From the NCBI GenBank assembly GCA_008330645.1, contig VLTN01000014.1:544525-608524 (forward strand): DNA of 64,000 nt, read 5' to 3'. This stretch comes from Cafeteria roenbergensis (lineage: Eukaryota > Sar > Bigyra > Bicosoecida > Cafeteriaceae). A model generated the notes under the pieces. The model had not been told where the DNA came from and made no database searches. It saw only the letters and a list, made by a program, of their open reading frames with translations. This document shows positions 8,581-19,826 of this stretch, piece after piece (within the stretch, counting starts at the first letter, position 1; every line of letters begins with the position of its first letter). Made by a program: the position numbers and the translations under genes.

Positions 8581-11500
8581 TCAAGCGAAAGTCGCAGAGA
8601 ACACGAACGCGCCCCCAGGGCCAACGAGAAACTCGACGCCGCCATCGACAGCGGATGCGCCCGCGACGCCTTGGCACCCGGGGACGAACTCGCCTTCAGC
8701 CCACGCGAGTTCGCCGTTGGCCGTGATGAGCAGCCCCGGGCCGGTATCCCCTGCCGGCACAACAACCTCTGCGCTGGCTCCGCCCACCGGCAGGCGCACG
8801 CTGAGCAGCAGCTGCCCATCGTCAGCTCTGAGGCCTTGGGACGCACGGTTGGCGGCCTCCCCTCCGGCCAGCCTTGCGGCTGCCACCGAAGTGCCGTTCG
8901 TCCAGGACACGGTGGCGGGCCCGCGCAGTGTCGGCACTGTTGCGTTGGCCCACGGGATTTGGGGCTGCGCGGTCACTCGTGGGTGGATGCGCAAGCATGC
9001 AAAGCCCGTTTGGCCTCCGCACTGCAGCCCCAGGCCAGCCACGTGCTCGAAGAACCACATCTCTGGCCCGGCGCTGAACATGTGATGGGCACGACTGTTC
9101 ATTCCGGGGCCGCTGACGGGTGCTGTCCACAGTTCCCAGAGCGTGGTTGCGGGCTCGTAGCCATGCGTGCCACCGTCGATCATGAATCCAAAGCTTGGGT
9201 ACTCTCGCTGCAGCATCAGGTCGACTGCAAGGCTCGAGTAGCCGTGCAGCGTGAGCTGCCGGAACAGGTTCTTCGAGCCCGAAATGCCTACCGCGAGCTT
9301 GCCGGCGTGTGTAACCTCAATGTCGTAGACGGTTGAGAGGAACGCCTCCTCGGCGTGCTTGACGCCCAGCGCTGCCGCCAAGATGTTGGAGACCTGAAGC
9401 CCGTCGCGGTTGGCGAAGCCAGCGCCGTATGCGTTGATGGTCCAGTCCCAAAACGCTTGGTCGAATTCCTCTCGCCGAGCCGCTGCCTCGGCAACGTATT
9501 GCCGAGCAGCAGCTGCGTCGCCGGCAGCAGCAGAGAGCTCCACCATGCGATCTAGGTCGCTGATGAAGTTGAAAGCGGAGACGAGGGACTTTGGCGGCTT
9601 TGGGCCCTGGGTGGAGTCGTTGGGGCTGGTCGGCAGCACCGCCGGCGGCGTCACCCACTCGCCGTAGTGAGCGAACATCTTTTTCAGGCCGGTTGCGTTC
9701 GCAGCAGAAGAGAGTGCTGCAGCGTATTGGTGAAGCGGGCCAAGGATGGAGCCGAGCAGCTGGCGGTCCTCTGCGTAGTGCCAGAGCTGGGACACTGCCG
9801 TTGGGTAAGCAGTTTGCCAGCTCGGGTCGCCTGGCGCAGACCCAAACGTGAGCGGCGTGGTGTCGCCGACCGAGGCGCCATGTTCCGGCTGGAACGGGTT
9901 GACCTGCTGGTCGCGCATCGCTTGCACCCATTGCCCGAATAGCGCAGGCATGTCAAAGTTGTAAAAGAACGACTCCGTTGACAGCGCCGAGTCGCCCATC
10001 CAGCCTGCGAGCAAGCACACGCGCAGCGGAGTGCATGTTGAGCTGGCGGAGCCCAATGCGCCCGCGCCGCACCTTGGAGCCTTGGCGAAGCGACAACGCT
10101 GCGCTGCGTGCGGCGAAGAGGAGGGCCATCGTCACAAGCGCGCGCACGGAGCAGCACTACCCCAGCCGGGGACCAAAAGCATGTGCCTCACCCTTCCGCT
10201 CGTCGCGCTGCGGGCAGTCCGAAGGCAGGCTCATCAGGTTCGCGGCCTGCACCCACGCGGCTGCGTGGTGGATCTTGTCCAGCAGGCCCGTCGCGTCGCC
10301 AGCACTGAATGACCCCTCACGCGCCACGTCTGTTCGGAAGTGAACGGCGACGAGCGTCTTGTCGTTTGGCCCTGCCCAGGACTCGGGCACGCCAGACACT
10401 GCGAGTTGGGCGAAGCGAAAGCCGTGGTATGTTGCCTCGCCAAACTCGTGCGATTCCGTCACGCCGTCGTGCACGTACGTGTCCGTTGCAAGCGCCGAAC
10501 GAAGATTTCCAGTGTATACGGAGCCGTCGACGGGGCCGTACGGAGGGTGCATGAGCACCTCCGCGTGCTTGATCACAAACGTGGCCCCGCTGGGAGTGCC
10601 CTCCGGGACGGTCAAGCGCACAGCGCCGGCCATGTTCTGGCCAAAGTCCCAGACCCACACCCGCGGGCCGGCGGAGGAGTTCCGAACCTCCTTCATTGAG
10701 CCTGGGAAGTCAGCCTGCGTTGCCACCGCCGGCATCGCTTGGGCGGACAGGGTGATGGCCGATGAGAAGGGCCAGGCTGCCAGCGCGGGCGCCCAGGTGT
10801 CCCTCACAGAGGGAGGGGGGCTCCACCCCGGCATGTCCCACCCTGGCGTCTGCCTGCCGGCATGAAAGGCCTCGCCGTCGTAGATGCTGTCGTTTACGCG
10901 CGGCCCCCCGCCGCAGGACCAGCTAGCGTTTAGCCGAACGGCCTGCCTTGCCGTGCCGTTGTGCGGCCTCCGGGCCAACTCCACGCCGGGCAGAGGAGCC
11001 GTCGCGACGCCGTCGAAAGCGACCGCAGGGGCCCCGGGGGCCCCTGTCACGACGGAAAAGGAGGGCCCGTCAAGCGTGTCCACGACCAACATCGCAACGG
11101 CCTTCCTCAGGGCGCCGCCGCGCCGCCAGGGCACGGATACCTGAGCGTCCGACCCGTTCCACGCCGCGGGGAGCACGTCTGCCCACCCGTTGCCGAGCTC
11201 CAGCGCCAGCGCCACGGAGTCGCCCCCCGCCTGGACTGCCCCTGTGACGTCCGCATACGTGTACAGCACCCTCTGGCGGAAGGCGGTCCACCCCGCCTGC
11301 AGGCGCGCCCGCGCGGACCCAGCGGTCTGTCCGTTAACGAAGGCGCGAGCGATGCCGGTGCCTGCCACGTACAGCCGCGCGCTGGTCACGCCCTTGTGTG
11401 CGGGCAGCCGAACCTCGGTGCGGAAGCGGTTTCGCGCGTACGTGGGTGTTTCGGCGTCGAACTCGCCCGTCTGGTTGCAGGCGATCCAGGCCGCCCCACG

Positions 11501-12071
11501 CCAGTCGCCGCTGGCCCGTGGACCCACGACGAAGGAGAACGGGTCCGACCACGGCGACACCTGACCAGCCTGGTCCCACACGCGCACAGACACGGTCGCA
11601 GCAGTGTCGGCGGGCACCGGATCGTCCGCCCCGAACGCGACGTTGAATGACGCCGCGCTCTCAACCTTGCCGCTGTCCCACAGCGCCGTCCCGGCCGCAG
11701 TGCGGACCGATATACTGTAGGCGCTTTGCAGCTGTCCGGCCTCAAGGTCGGGAACCCAAGAGAACCGAGGGCGGGGCGTGTCCACCAGCGCCCAGTCGGC
11801 CTGGTCGATGTACCTGCGAGGAGCGACGAGACGTCTCTGGCGAGCGGTTGGCTGCGCCGCGCCCCCAACTGTATGTAGATTCGCGCGCGCTCGCTGAGGC
11901 GGAGGCGCCTCGGCAGGACGGGCGCGGCCGCGGGCACCGGGGCGCGGAAAAGACGTGTCTCCAGCAGTTGCACTCTCACTCGACGCGCAGCCGCGTGGGC
12001 GGGCCCATGGCGGCCCTTGCCGCCCGGGCCGCCAGGAATGGCACCAGCAGTGCCAAAAGACTGTGCCTCAT
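8581..12071 (-). CDS. Secreted alpha-L-rhamnosidase, GH78 family
   Basis: Three exons, 11980-12071, 10192-11813 and 8581-10004, join in phase to a 1045-residue protein (3138 bases, divisible by three). Exon 1 holds the start MRHSLLALLVPFLAARAARA, a clear signal peptide. Exon 2 opens with the family hallmark DTPRPRFSWVPD and carries the N-terminal beta-sandwich domains. The exon 2/3 junction rebuilds the catalytic-domain motif SDCPQRDERKGWMGD at about residue 570, which in GH78 enzymes contains acidic residues around the active site. Exon 3 encodes the (alpha/alpha)6 barrel with AHHMFSAGPEMWFF and a C-terminal beta domain. The enzyme should release terminal L-rhamnose from polysaccharides or glycosides outside the cell or in a food vacuole. 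It is divergently oriented from RPN1. Confidence 0.88.
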
Positions 12072-12622
12072 CGCGGTGCAGGGGTGGGCTGGGGGCGCGT
12101 GCCCCCTCGGCTTGGCGGCGCCGTGTGGCGCTCGCTCGCGCAGTCTCTCGCCCGCAAGCTGCTCTGCAACCAGCGCAGCTGCTGGTCGCAAGTTTGTGAC
12201 ATCGCCGCCCGAGGAATGCACGGGCAGCTCATGGATCGATAGCCACGTATCGCGCCCTGCCGATGTCCTGCAGCCTCGTCGAGGCAGGCTGGGGACATCG
12301 ATGGCGGGCGCCGATGCAGCAGCGTTGCGCGGCCTGTTTGCGCGCTGGGAGCGCCCGTCCGCGCGCTCCGCGCCGCGGTCTGCTCGAACGCGGCCGGGCA
12401 CATCCCGATCCAGCCCGAAGCCCAGCTGGAAGCCTGCAGGGCGTGTGGCGACTTGGTTCCTCGCCGCAAATGTCGCGCATCTCGCGCTTGGCAGAGCCGC
12501 TCGGATCGAAATGGCCATCTGCTTGCCTGCGCGCAGAGAGCGGCCAGCCGGCAGCGAGCGTCAGGCTGCGCCCGTGGGCGCACACGCAGCGCGACTCCCG
12601 GTTGCCTGGCGTCGCGGGGTAC
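12072..12622. promoter_or_regulatory. Divergent intergenic region between rhamnosidase and RPN1
   Basis: These 551 bases lie between diverging start codons (12071 minus, 12623 plus). GC-rich frames cross it but none resembles a protein. Both promoters are presumed here; no motif was identified. Confidence 0.3.
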
Positions 12623-15600
12623 ATGTCATCCAGCGGGGACGCCAAGGAGCCCAAGGCGGCCGAGGATGTGGCAGCCAAGGCAGCGCCGGCGGTCGATCCG
12701 GAGGACGGCCTGGTGAGCATTGGCGAGCGCGCGGGCGCAGCCACCAGGCGCACCCCTGGGCTGCTGGGGCCGAAGCGCCTTGTGCGGCGCCCTCGCGGTG
12801 CGGTGCTGCGCTGGTGCGGCTGGGCGCGGGTGGCCGGCCCCCAAGCCCGGGCTCGCGGCGGGCTGGCTGCTGCTGGGCCGAGCTCGAGCAGTTCTGCATG
12901 GAAAGCGGGGCGGTCGCGGTACTGCCGCCCGCACTGGCGATGCAGCGCCCCAGCGCGCCCCAACCGCGCGATTGTGCGCCGTTTTCCATCGTGAGCGCAG
13001 ACGGACGAGGACCGCGAGTTGAAGGAGCGGCTGGAAGAGGCCGTTGCCAAGGCCGCAGGGGCCGACGCCTCTGTCCTAGCAAGCGCCTTGGAGACGCTGC
13101 GCTCGTCCATCCAGGAGGTGAGGCCACGCCCCGATCCCAGCCGCAGCGGGCCGCGCGCCGTGTTGGCATAAGAGGCGGGCGCTTTGGCCGCGGTATGCGT
13201 GTCGGGAGAGGGAGGGAGGAAGTCGGGCAGTGGCCGACTCGCACTGCACGCGCAGCCTTGCGCCCGCTGGCAACCATGCGATGCTGGTCCGCCCCCCCGC
13301 TGCATCGCGCCCCTCCTGCAGTCCACATCGTCCATGACCTCCGTCCCAAAGCCCCTGAAGTTCCTTGCGCCCCACTACGAGGGGCTGAAGCGCTCGTACG
13401 CTGCCCTGCCCGAGACCGAGGCCCTGCGCCCCAGCTTCTCCGACATCCTGTCCGTCCTTGCAATGGTGAGCGACGCGGCCCCGATGGCGGAGGCCCTCGC
13501 GAAGCTCAGCCGCGAGAGAGCCAGGGCAAGGAACGCAAGGCCAAGGACGAGGCCGAGGCCAAGGCGGCAGAGGCCGAGGCCAAGGGCGCAGATGGCGCCG
13601 CCACGGGCGCCGCCGCCGCCGCGAAGGACGCGGGCGCCGAGGCGGGCGCCGGTGCGGGCGCCGACGAGGACGACGCCGACGTGAAGGAGGGCGCCGCAGC
13701 CGAGCCCCGGGGCCTCCTCGCCGCGGCCGAGGCCAGCGCCACCAGGGAGTGCCTGGAGTTCAAGCTCACTGGGGACCCCGCGGCGGACATTGGCATGTGG
13801 GGGCACGAGTACATCCGCACGCTGGCGGGGCAGGTGGGCCGCGCCTACGAGGCTCTCCTCGAGAGCGAGGCCGAGGAGGAGGAGGAGGAGGAGGAGGACG
13901 AGGAGGCGGCCGAGGCGGCCGAGGCGGAGCGGGACGCCAAGGTGGACCGCCTCATGGCGCTCGTGCACCAGATCTCCCCCTACTGCATGAGCCACAATGC
14001 CGAGGCCGAGGCCGTCGACCTGCTGATGGAGACGCAGCAGCTCTCATCGCTGGTCGAGGGGCGCGGCATCAAGATGGACGCCTCTGCCCGCTCCCGCGTG
14101 TGCCTCTACCTCCTCCGCTGCGCGGACTTCCTCGGCGACGAGGAGGACCAGCACGAGGCCCTGCACGTGGCCCTGGCGCTCTACCTGCAGAACGAGCAGT
14201 TCACCGACGCAGCGCGCGTCGCCCTGCGCATCGGCCACCCGGGCCAGGTGCGCCGCGTGCTCGAGGCGTGCGGGGACGGGGAGGAGGGCGAGGCCAGGCG
14301 GCTCCAGATCGGGTACCTGCTCGGCCGCCACGGCTACCGCCGCATCGGGTACGGCGCCGCGGAGGCGGAGGACGACGAGGACGAGGGCGAGGACGACGAC
14401 CTCGCCGCCGCTGCCGCCACCGTCGTCGGATCGGCCCTCACCTCGGGCATGCGCGCGGTGTCCGCTGCCGGCGCTGCCGCCGCCGCCGCGGCAGCCGCCC
14501 CGCTCCACGCCTCCTTCTCCGCGCGCTCCACCGCGGAGCACATGGAAGCGCTCAACCGCCCGGGCGCCGTGGGCGGCACCTGGCTCCCGGAGCCCGACGC
14601 CCTCCCCGTCGTCGCCCGCCTCAGCGACGAGGTCAAGGACGCCATCGGCAACGCCCAGCTCTCCATGCAGTACCGCGCGCTGGCCAAGGAGCTCGACCCT
14701 GACCAAGCCCCGCGCCCCGGAGGAGGTCTTCAAGTCCCACCTCGCCGACTCGACGGGATTCCGGCCCGGGGCGCGCAGCGACGACGGCGCCCGCCTCAGC
14801 TCCGCCCGCGCCAACCTCGCCTCCTCCTACGTCAGTGCCTTTGTCAACCTGGGCCACGGCCGCGACGCCCTGCTGTACGAGCCCCCGGCCGAGGGATCCT
14901 CCTCCGCCGCCGCCGAGGGCGAGGAGGACGTCTTCAAGTGGGTGCACAGCAACAACGCCGACGGCCGCCTGGCCGCAGCGGGCGCCCTCGGCCTCATCCA
15001 CCTCTGGGACCACGAGGAGGGCCCCATCGCCCCGCAGCCCCTCACCGAGTCGGCCGATCCGCAGATCGTCGCCGGCGGCGCCCTCGCCGTGGGCCTCTCC
15101 TGCGTCGGCACTGCCACGGAGGCCGACATCGCAAAGGAGCTGCTCGACGCCTTCGTCGACCCGGACGCCCCCCGCAAGACCTGCCCCACCGTGGTCCGCT
15201 CGGCCAGCGTCCTCTCACTCGCCCTCGCATACGCCGGCTCCGGCCGCGCCGACGTCCGCGACATGCTCGCCCCCTACATCAGCGACACCCGCTCCTCCTG
15301 GGGCAAGGACGCAGCCTTTGAGCTCGCCGCCATCGCCGCCCTCGGTGCGGGCTTCGTCTTCGTCGGCACCGCCGACCGCGACACCTCCGACCTCCTCGAA
15401 GCCCGCCTCACGGAGGCGTGCGCCGCCAACAGCCAGCACCCGCTCTTCCGCCAGATGGCCCTCGGCCTCGGCCTCGTCTTCATGGGGCAGGGCGCCGCTG
15501 CCGACGCCACCCTCCACCGTCTCGAGGCCGTCGCCGGCCCCACCGGCAGAGAGATCCGCCTCCTCCTCACCGCCTGCGCGTACGCCGGCACCGGCAACGT

Positions 15601-16786
15601 GCTCCGCGCCCAGGAGATGCTTCGCGCCTGCGGCGAGCACCCCGAGGCTGACTTCCGCGAGAAGAGGCGGAAGGAGCTTGAAGCCGACGTGGCCGACGGC
15701 GCGACCGGCCCCGCCGCAGACGGGGAGGGCGCGGACACCGCCTCCGCCTCCGCCGCGGGGGCCGGGGCCGGGGCCGGCGCCGGCGCAGCAGCAGCATCAG
15801 CCGCAGGGGCGGCGTCCTCCGCCGGCGCCGCGGCATCCTCTGCGGCCGGCGCTTCCGAGGGCGGCAACCCACGAGACTACCAGTACCAGACCATCGCCGC
15901 CCTCGGCCTCGGAATCATCTCCATGGGCGAGGAGCTCGGCGCCACCATGGTGGAGCGCGCGGCGGAGCACCTGATGCAGTACGGCGACCCGGCCGTTCGC
16001 CGCGCCGTCCCGCTCACTCTGGCCATGTGCCGCCTCTCCGACCCCGCCTACGCCACCATCGACACGCTCTCCAAGCTCTCCCACGACGCCGAGCCCCTCA
16101 CCGCCCAGTCCGCCATCCTCGCCATGGGGCTCGTCGGCGCCGGCACCAACAACAGCCGCCTCGCCGGCATGCTGCGCCAGCTCGCAACCTTCCACCGCCG
16201 CGACCAGGACCACGTCTTCCTCGTCCGCATCGCGCAGGGCCTCGTCGCGGCCGGAAAGGGCCTCGTCACCCTCTCCCCGCTGCACTCCGACCGCGTCCTC
16301 GTCCGCCCCGTGGCCGTCGCCGCCGTCCTCTCCACCGCCCTCTGCTCCCTCGACCTCAGCGGCACCCTCCTCGGCCGCCACCACTCCCTCCTCTTCTGCC
16401 TCGCACCCGCCTTCCTGCCCCGCATGGTCATGACCGTCGACGCAGACACCAGCGAGCCCGTCCCCGTCGACGTCCGCATCGGCACGGCAGTCGAGACGGT
16501 TGGCCAGGCCGGCAACCCCAAGACCATCACCGGCTTCCAGACCCACACCACCCCCGCCCTCATGAACGCCCGGGACCGCGCCGAGGTGGCCGACGAGGCG
16601 TGGAAGCCGCTCTGCACCGTGCTCGAGGGCGTGGTGCTGGTGAAGCGGCAGGAGCTGGCGGACCAGGGCTCCGCCGCCGCCGCGCAGGACGACCGCGTGC
16701 GCGCCGCCGCAGCCTCCGCGCTCGCCCGCGTGCCGTCCAGGATGGCTGGCATCATGGCCTCTGCCGCCGGCGCCGGCGACGACTGA
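12623..16786 (+). CDS. RPN1: 26S proteasome regulatory subunit RPN1 (PSMD2), frameshifted
   Basis: Exons 12623-12712, 13001-13117, 13322-13465 and 13525-16786 encode the largest base subunit of the 19S proteasome cap, which docks ubiquitin-receptor shuttles and UBP6. Exon 3 opens STSSMTSVPKPLKFL, the best-known N-terminal signature. The C-terminal half has the proteasome/cyclosome repeats (for example LGLGIISMGEELG and AQSAILAMGLVGAG). The reading frame changes by one base near 14701-14706: upstream frame ends LAKELDPD, downstream frame resumes KPRAPEEVFKSHLAD, which is continuous RPN1 sequence. With that base ignored the product is about 1200 residues, longer than the usual ~900 because of Ala/Asp/Glu-rich insertions around 13560-13720, 14360-14420 and 15690-15860. 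The exon 3/4 intron is only 59 bases and its acceptor is the least certain. Confidence 0.85.
14701..14707 (+). other. Apparent +1 frameshift inside RPN1
   Basis: The upstream frame (codon start at 14701) and the downstream frame (codon AAG at 14705) both encode conserved RPN1 sequence, and one surplus C in GACC would join them. No GT...AG intron fits. The likeliest cause is an assembly or sequencing error; a real mutation or programmed frameshift cannot be excluded from one sequence. Confidence 0.7.
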
Positions 16787-17169
16787 GGCGCGCCCCTCGC
16801 GCGTTCGGGAGTGCCGTGTTTGACTCGGCCCGGTTGTGCGTGTGCTGCCTTGACAGAGCGGCGGCCGTGTGCCGCTCTGCATGCGTAGCCAGTGCCCAAG
16901 CGCGGGTCGCTGCTTGTGCCAGCCGCTGCTGCTGCTGCCGCCGTGGCCGCCGCTCACACGCATATGCACACGCTCACACGATCACGCTGACGCTGGCGCT
17001 GGCGCTGGCGCTGGCGCTCGCCCACCAGTCGTTGCACCCGGGGCGCAGCAGGGCAAGACGACAGGCGGCAGGGGCACGGGCAGACTCTCTCGCGGGCCGA
17101 CTGCCCCCCCCCCCCCCCCCCTCCCCCCCCCCCCCGGGCCCGCCGCACAAGCTGACGCTGGGCGGCGCC
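16787..17169. repeat. Convergent intergenic region with simple repeats
   Basis: This gap holds a (CTGGCG)n-like run near 16986-17020 and a poly-C tract broken by one T near 17104-17137. It separates the 3' ends of RPN1 and the esterase gene. No gene is seen. Confidence 0.6.
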
Positions 17170-19196
17170 TCAGTGCTGGAAGTCGGCCGTGCTGCAGGCG
17201 GCCCCCTGCGGGTCGATGATGCACTCCATACGATCCCAGAAATTGCAGGCCTCCTCCACGTAGCCAGTTCGCATCGAGACGGGGCTCGCCAGCGTCATGG
17301 TGAGGTCGTCTGCGCTGGTGTAGGGGGACCAGGTGGGCTGGCCGTCGTCGGCGTGTGAGGGCTGGTGCCAGCGCGCCATGTTGGTCCAGTAGGTGCCCAT
17401 GGCCTCAGAGAGCTTCGCGTCGTCGGCGTCAAAGTCGTGGACGATGGGGGGCCACTGGTTGCCGAACACGAAGGCGATCTCTGAGGAGTGGTAGTCGCCG
17501 AGCAGGTCGTCCTCCAGGCCGAAGAGGAAGGAGAGCTTGCGCTCGAACGAGTAGAGCCACGCGGAGCTCTGTTGCGAGGCGACGGAGCGCATGGCGCGGC
17601 GGACGTCGCAGCTGAAGAAGTAGTGTGTGAAGAGCTGGGCCATGCGCCAGAAGTTGTTCTTGTAGTCGGCCGACGGGTACTGGAGGAGGGTGGCGTTGGT
17701 GACTGCCTCGATGGCGGCGGGGGTCGCGTCCTTGATCAGCTGCGCGATGGTGAGGCGGACGGTTTCGTCGTCGTAGTCGAAGGAGGCGCCCTTGACGACG
17801 ATGGGGAGGAGGGGCGCGAGGATGCTGGCCTCGTTCTTGTTGGAGCCAGCGAGGAACGGGACCTTGGCCCAGTTGCCGCTGCGGATTGCAGCCAGCGGCA
17901 GCACCGGCAGGTTGACGCCGTCCACGGTGGCTGCCCAGGGCATCACGGGCGCGAACACGGGCAGCCACTGCGGGCGCAGGCTCTCCGGGAGGGCGCGGCC
18001 GTCGGGGTTGGCGGCGGCCAGCACGTCCGAGATGTGGTGCATGCCCTGGGGCGCGTTGCCGCGCAGGGACGAGGCCGGCAGCCTGCCCTCGAGGCCCTTG
18101 GTGCGGTTGGTGAAGGGCCAGTTGGGGTCGAGCCAGTCGAGGATTGACTTGAGCATGTCCTCGGTCGAGCGGCTGCGCAGGCAAGCGAGCAGCGTGGGCC
18201 CGCGCATGCCGCACCCGATGGCGGCGGCAAACTCATACGAGAAGGCTTCGTTCGCCTTTTGGTTGCGGAAAAACTGAGGGCTGTTGCAGGACCCGCTCTC
18301 CATCACTGCGGCGTCGAAGAGGCCGCGGCTGCCCGGCGAGGCGAGGTGCCAGCACACCGAGAAGCCACCGGCGGACTCGCCGAAAATGGTGATGCTCGAG
18401 TTGTCTCCGCCGAAATTGGCAATGTTCTCGCGCGTCCAGCGCAGCGCCATCTGCTGGTCAAGCAGCCCCATGTTGCCCGTGGCGTTGTTGCCGGTCTCGG
18501 CGGCGAGCTCCGGGAGCGCGAGGAATCCAAGGCTGTTGAGGCGGTAGTTGGGCGCGACGATGATCACGTTGTGCTTGGTGGCGAGGTTGGTGCCGTCGTA
18601 CAAGCCGAACTCGTCCGCCGAGCCCAGCACGAACCCGCCGCCGTACAGCCACACCATCACGGGGAGCTGCTGGCCAGGAGCCATGTTCGCGGGGCGCCAC
18701 ACGCGCAGGTACAGGCAGTCCTCGCCGCCGAGCATGAGGTCGCCGTCGAGCTTGAGCTGCGGGCAGGACTGCGGGATCCCGTTGGCGTCCAGCGTCCCGG
18801 CCCAGGGCTTGGGCGGCTGGGGGTTCCGCAGGCGGAGGTTCCCGACCTGCGCGGGCACGCAGTGCAGAGGAGCGGGGCCAGGCTTGCAAGGCGTGCTCGC
18901 GGTGCGCAACAGACAGGCAACTGCAGCCCACAGCCTTGTGGGCCGCCGCCCCCGAGCCTGAGGCAGGGCAGCGAGGCCGCGGCCCCCGCCAGTCTGCGGC
19001 GCATCGCGGGCTGCACCCACGCTCGCTCGTTCTGGCTCACGGGGGGCGCAGCGAAGGGGATTTTGGACCAGAAAGTCACCACCCCGTTGTCGTCGCCCTC
19101 GACCGCTCCGTACTGGGTGTTGGCCACAACGCTGCTCGCCGCGCAGGTTGCGGCGAGGCAGGCCAGGCCCGCAAGGGCCGCTGCGATCGAGCGCAT
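17170..19196 (-). CDS. Secreted type-B carboxylesterase / cholinesterase-like hydrolase
   Basis: Exons 19041-19196 and 17170-18846 join in phase to 610 residues. The start MRSIAAALAGLACLAATCAA is a signal peptide. The junction rebuilds the family motif FAAPP-VGNLRL. EDCLYLRVW, the oxyanion-hole segment YGGGF and the nucleophile elbow GESAGG follow. The expected catalytic triad is visible: Ser210 in GESAGG, Glu391 in SNKNEAS and His505 in YHSSEIAFVFG. It should hydrolyse carboxylic esters outside the cell or in the secretory/digestive system; the substrate cannot be told, and nothing indicates acetylcholine. The mature protein has several Cys, as usual for the family. Confidence 0.88.
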
Positions 19197-19826
19197 GGCG
19201 TCGGTTCCCCGGGCGGCGCGCCTGGCTCCCAGGCGCGGCGCGAGTGTGGCAGAGGGCGAAGCAACCAGCGGGCGAAGCTCCAGCTTGGCACTGTCGCCAA
19301 GTTGAAGTCTGGTTGGGCGCGGCACGCCGTCGCAAACTCGGCAGCGCGAGCGCGCGGGCACCCGACAGCCGCCACAACCCGGGGCTGCAGACCTGCAGCG
19401 GTGCCGAAAGGCCAGCAGCCGCGTCGCACTCGGGCCCGGGGCGTGTTGGTGGTGCTGGCCCGCCGAGTGTCCTGGCCAACGAGGGCACGCCGTGGCCGAG
19501 CAGTTGCACCCGCTGCCGTTTCGCCGCCAACATCTGGCCAAGAGGCGAGCCCGCTCGCCGCCACGCGCACCGCTGAGGGTGGGGACTCTAGCGGCTGCTC
19601 CCCAAATCGCCTCTGGCCCTCGGCAGGCCGGCTTGCGCGTGGCGAGGCCCCGGGTTCGGCTGAGCGATGCTTGTGGTGCGGATGGCTCGATCGCTTGGTC
19701 TGGGAGAGCAACTGTCGCGCGTGTTTGCATCCAGCGAGAGCAGGGCCAATGCAGCGTGGTTGGGCCTAGCCGCCGCTGTGGGCGTCGTCACGAAGGTCAC
19801 GACACTCTCCGCGACGCCCCAGCCAT
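19197..19826. other. Intergenic region, nothing recognised
   Basis: These 630 bases lie upstream of the esterase start and downstream of the RGG-protein stop, both on minus. It should hold the esterase promoter. Frames here show no similarity I recognise. Confidence 0.4.

Noticed and set aside
11647-13520. Long plus-strand frame crossing the rhamnosidase and RPN1 5' region
   Set aside because: It is a shadow frame; only its part after 13525 is the real RPN1 exon 4.
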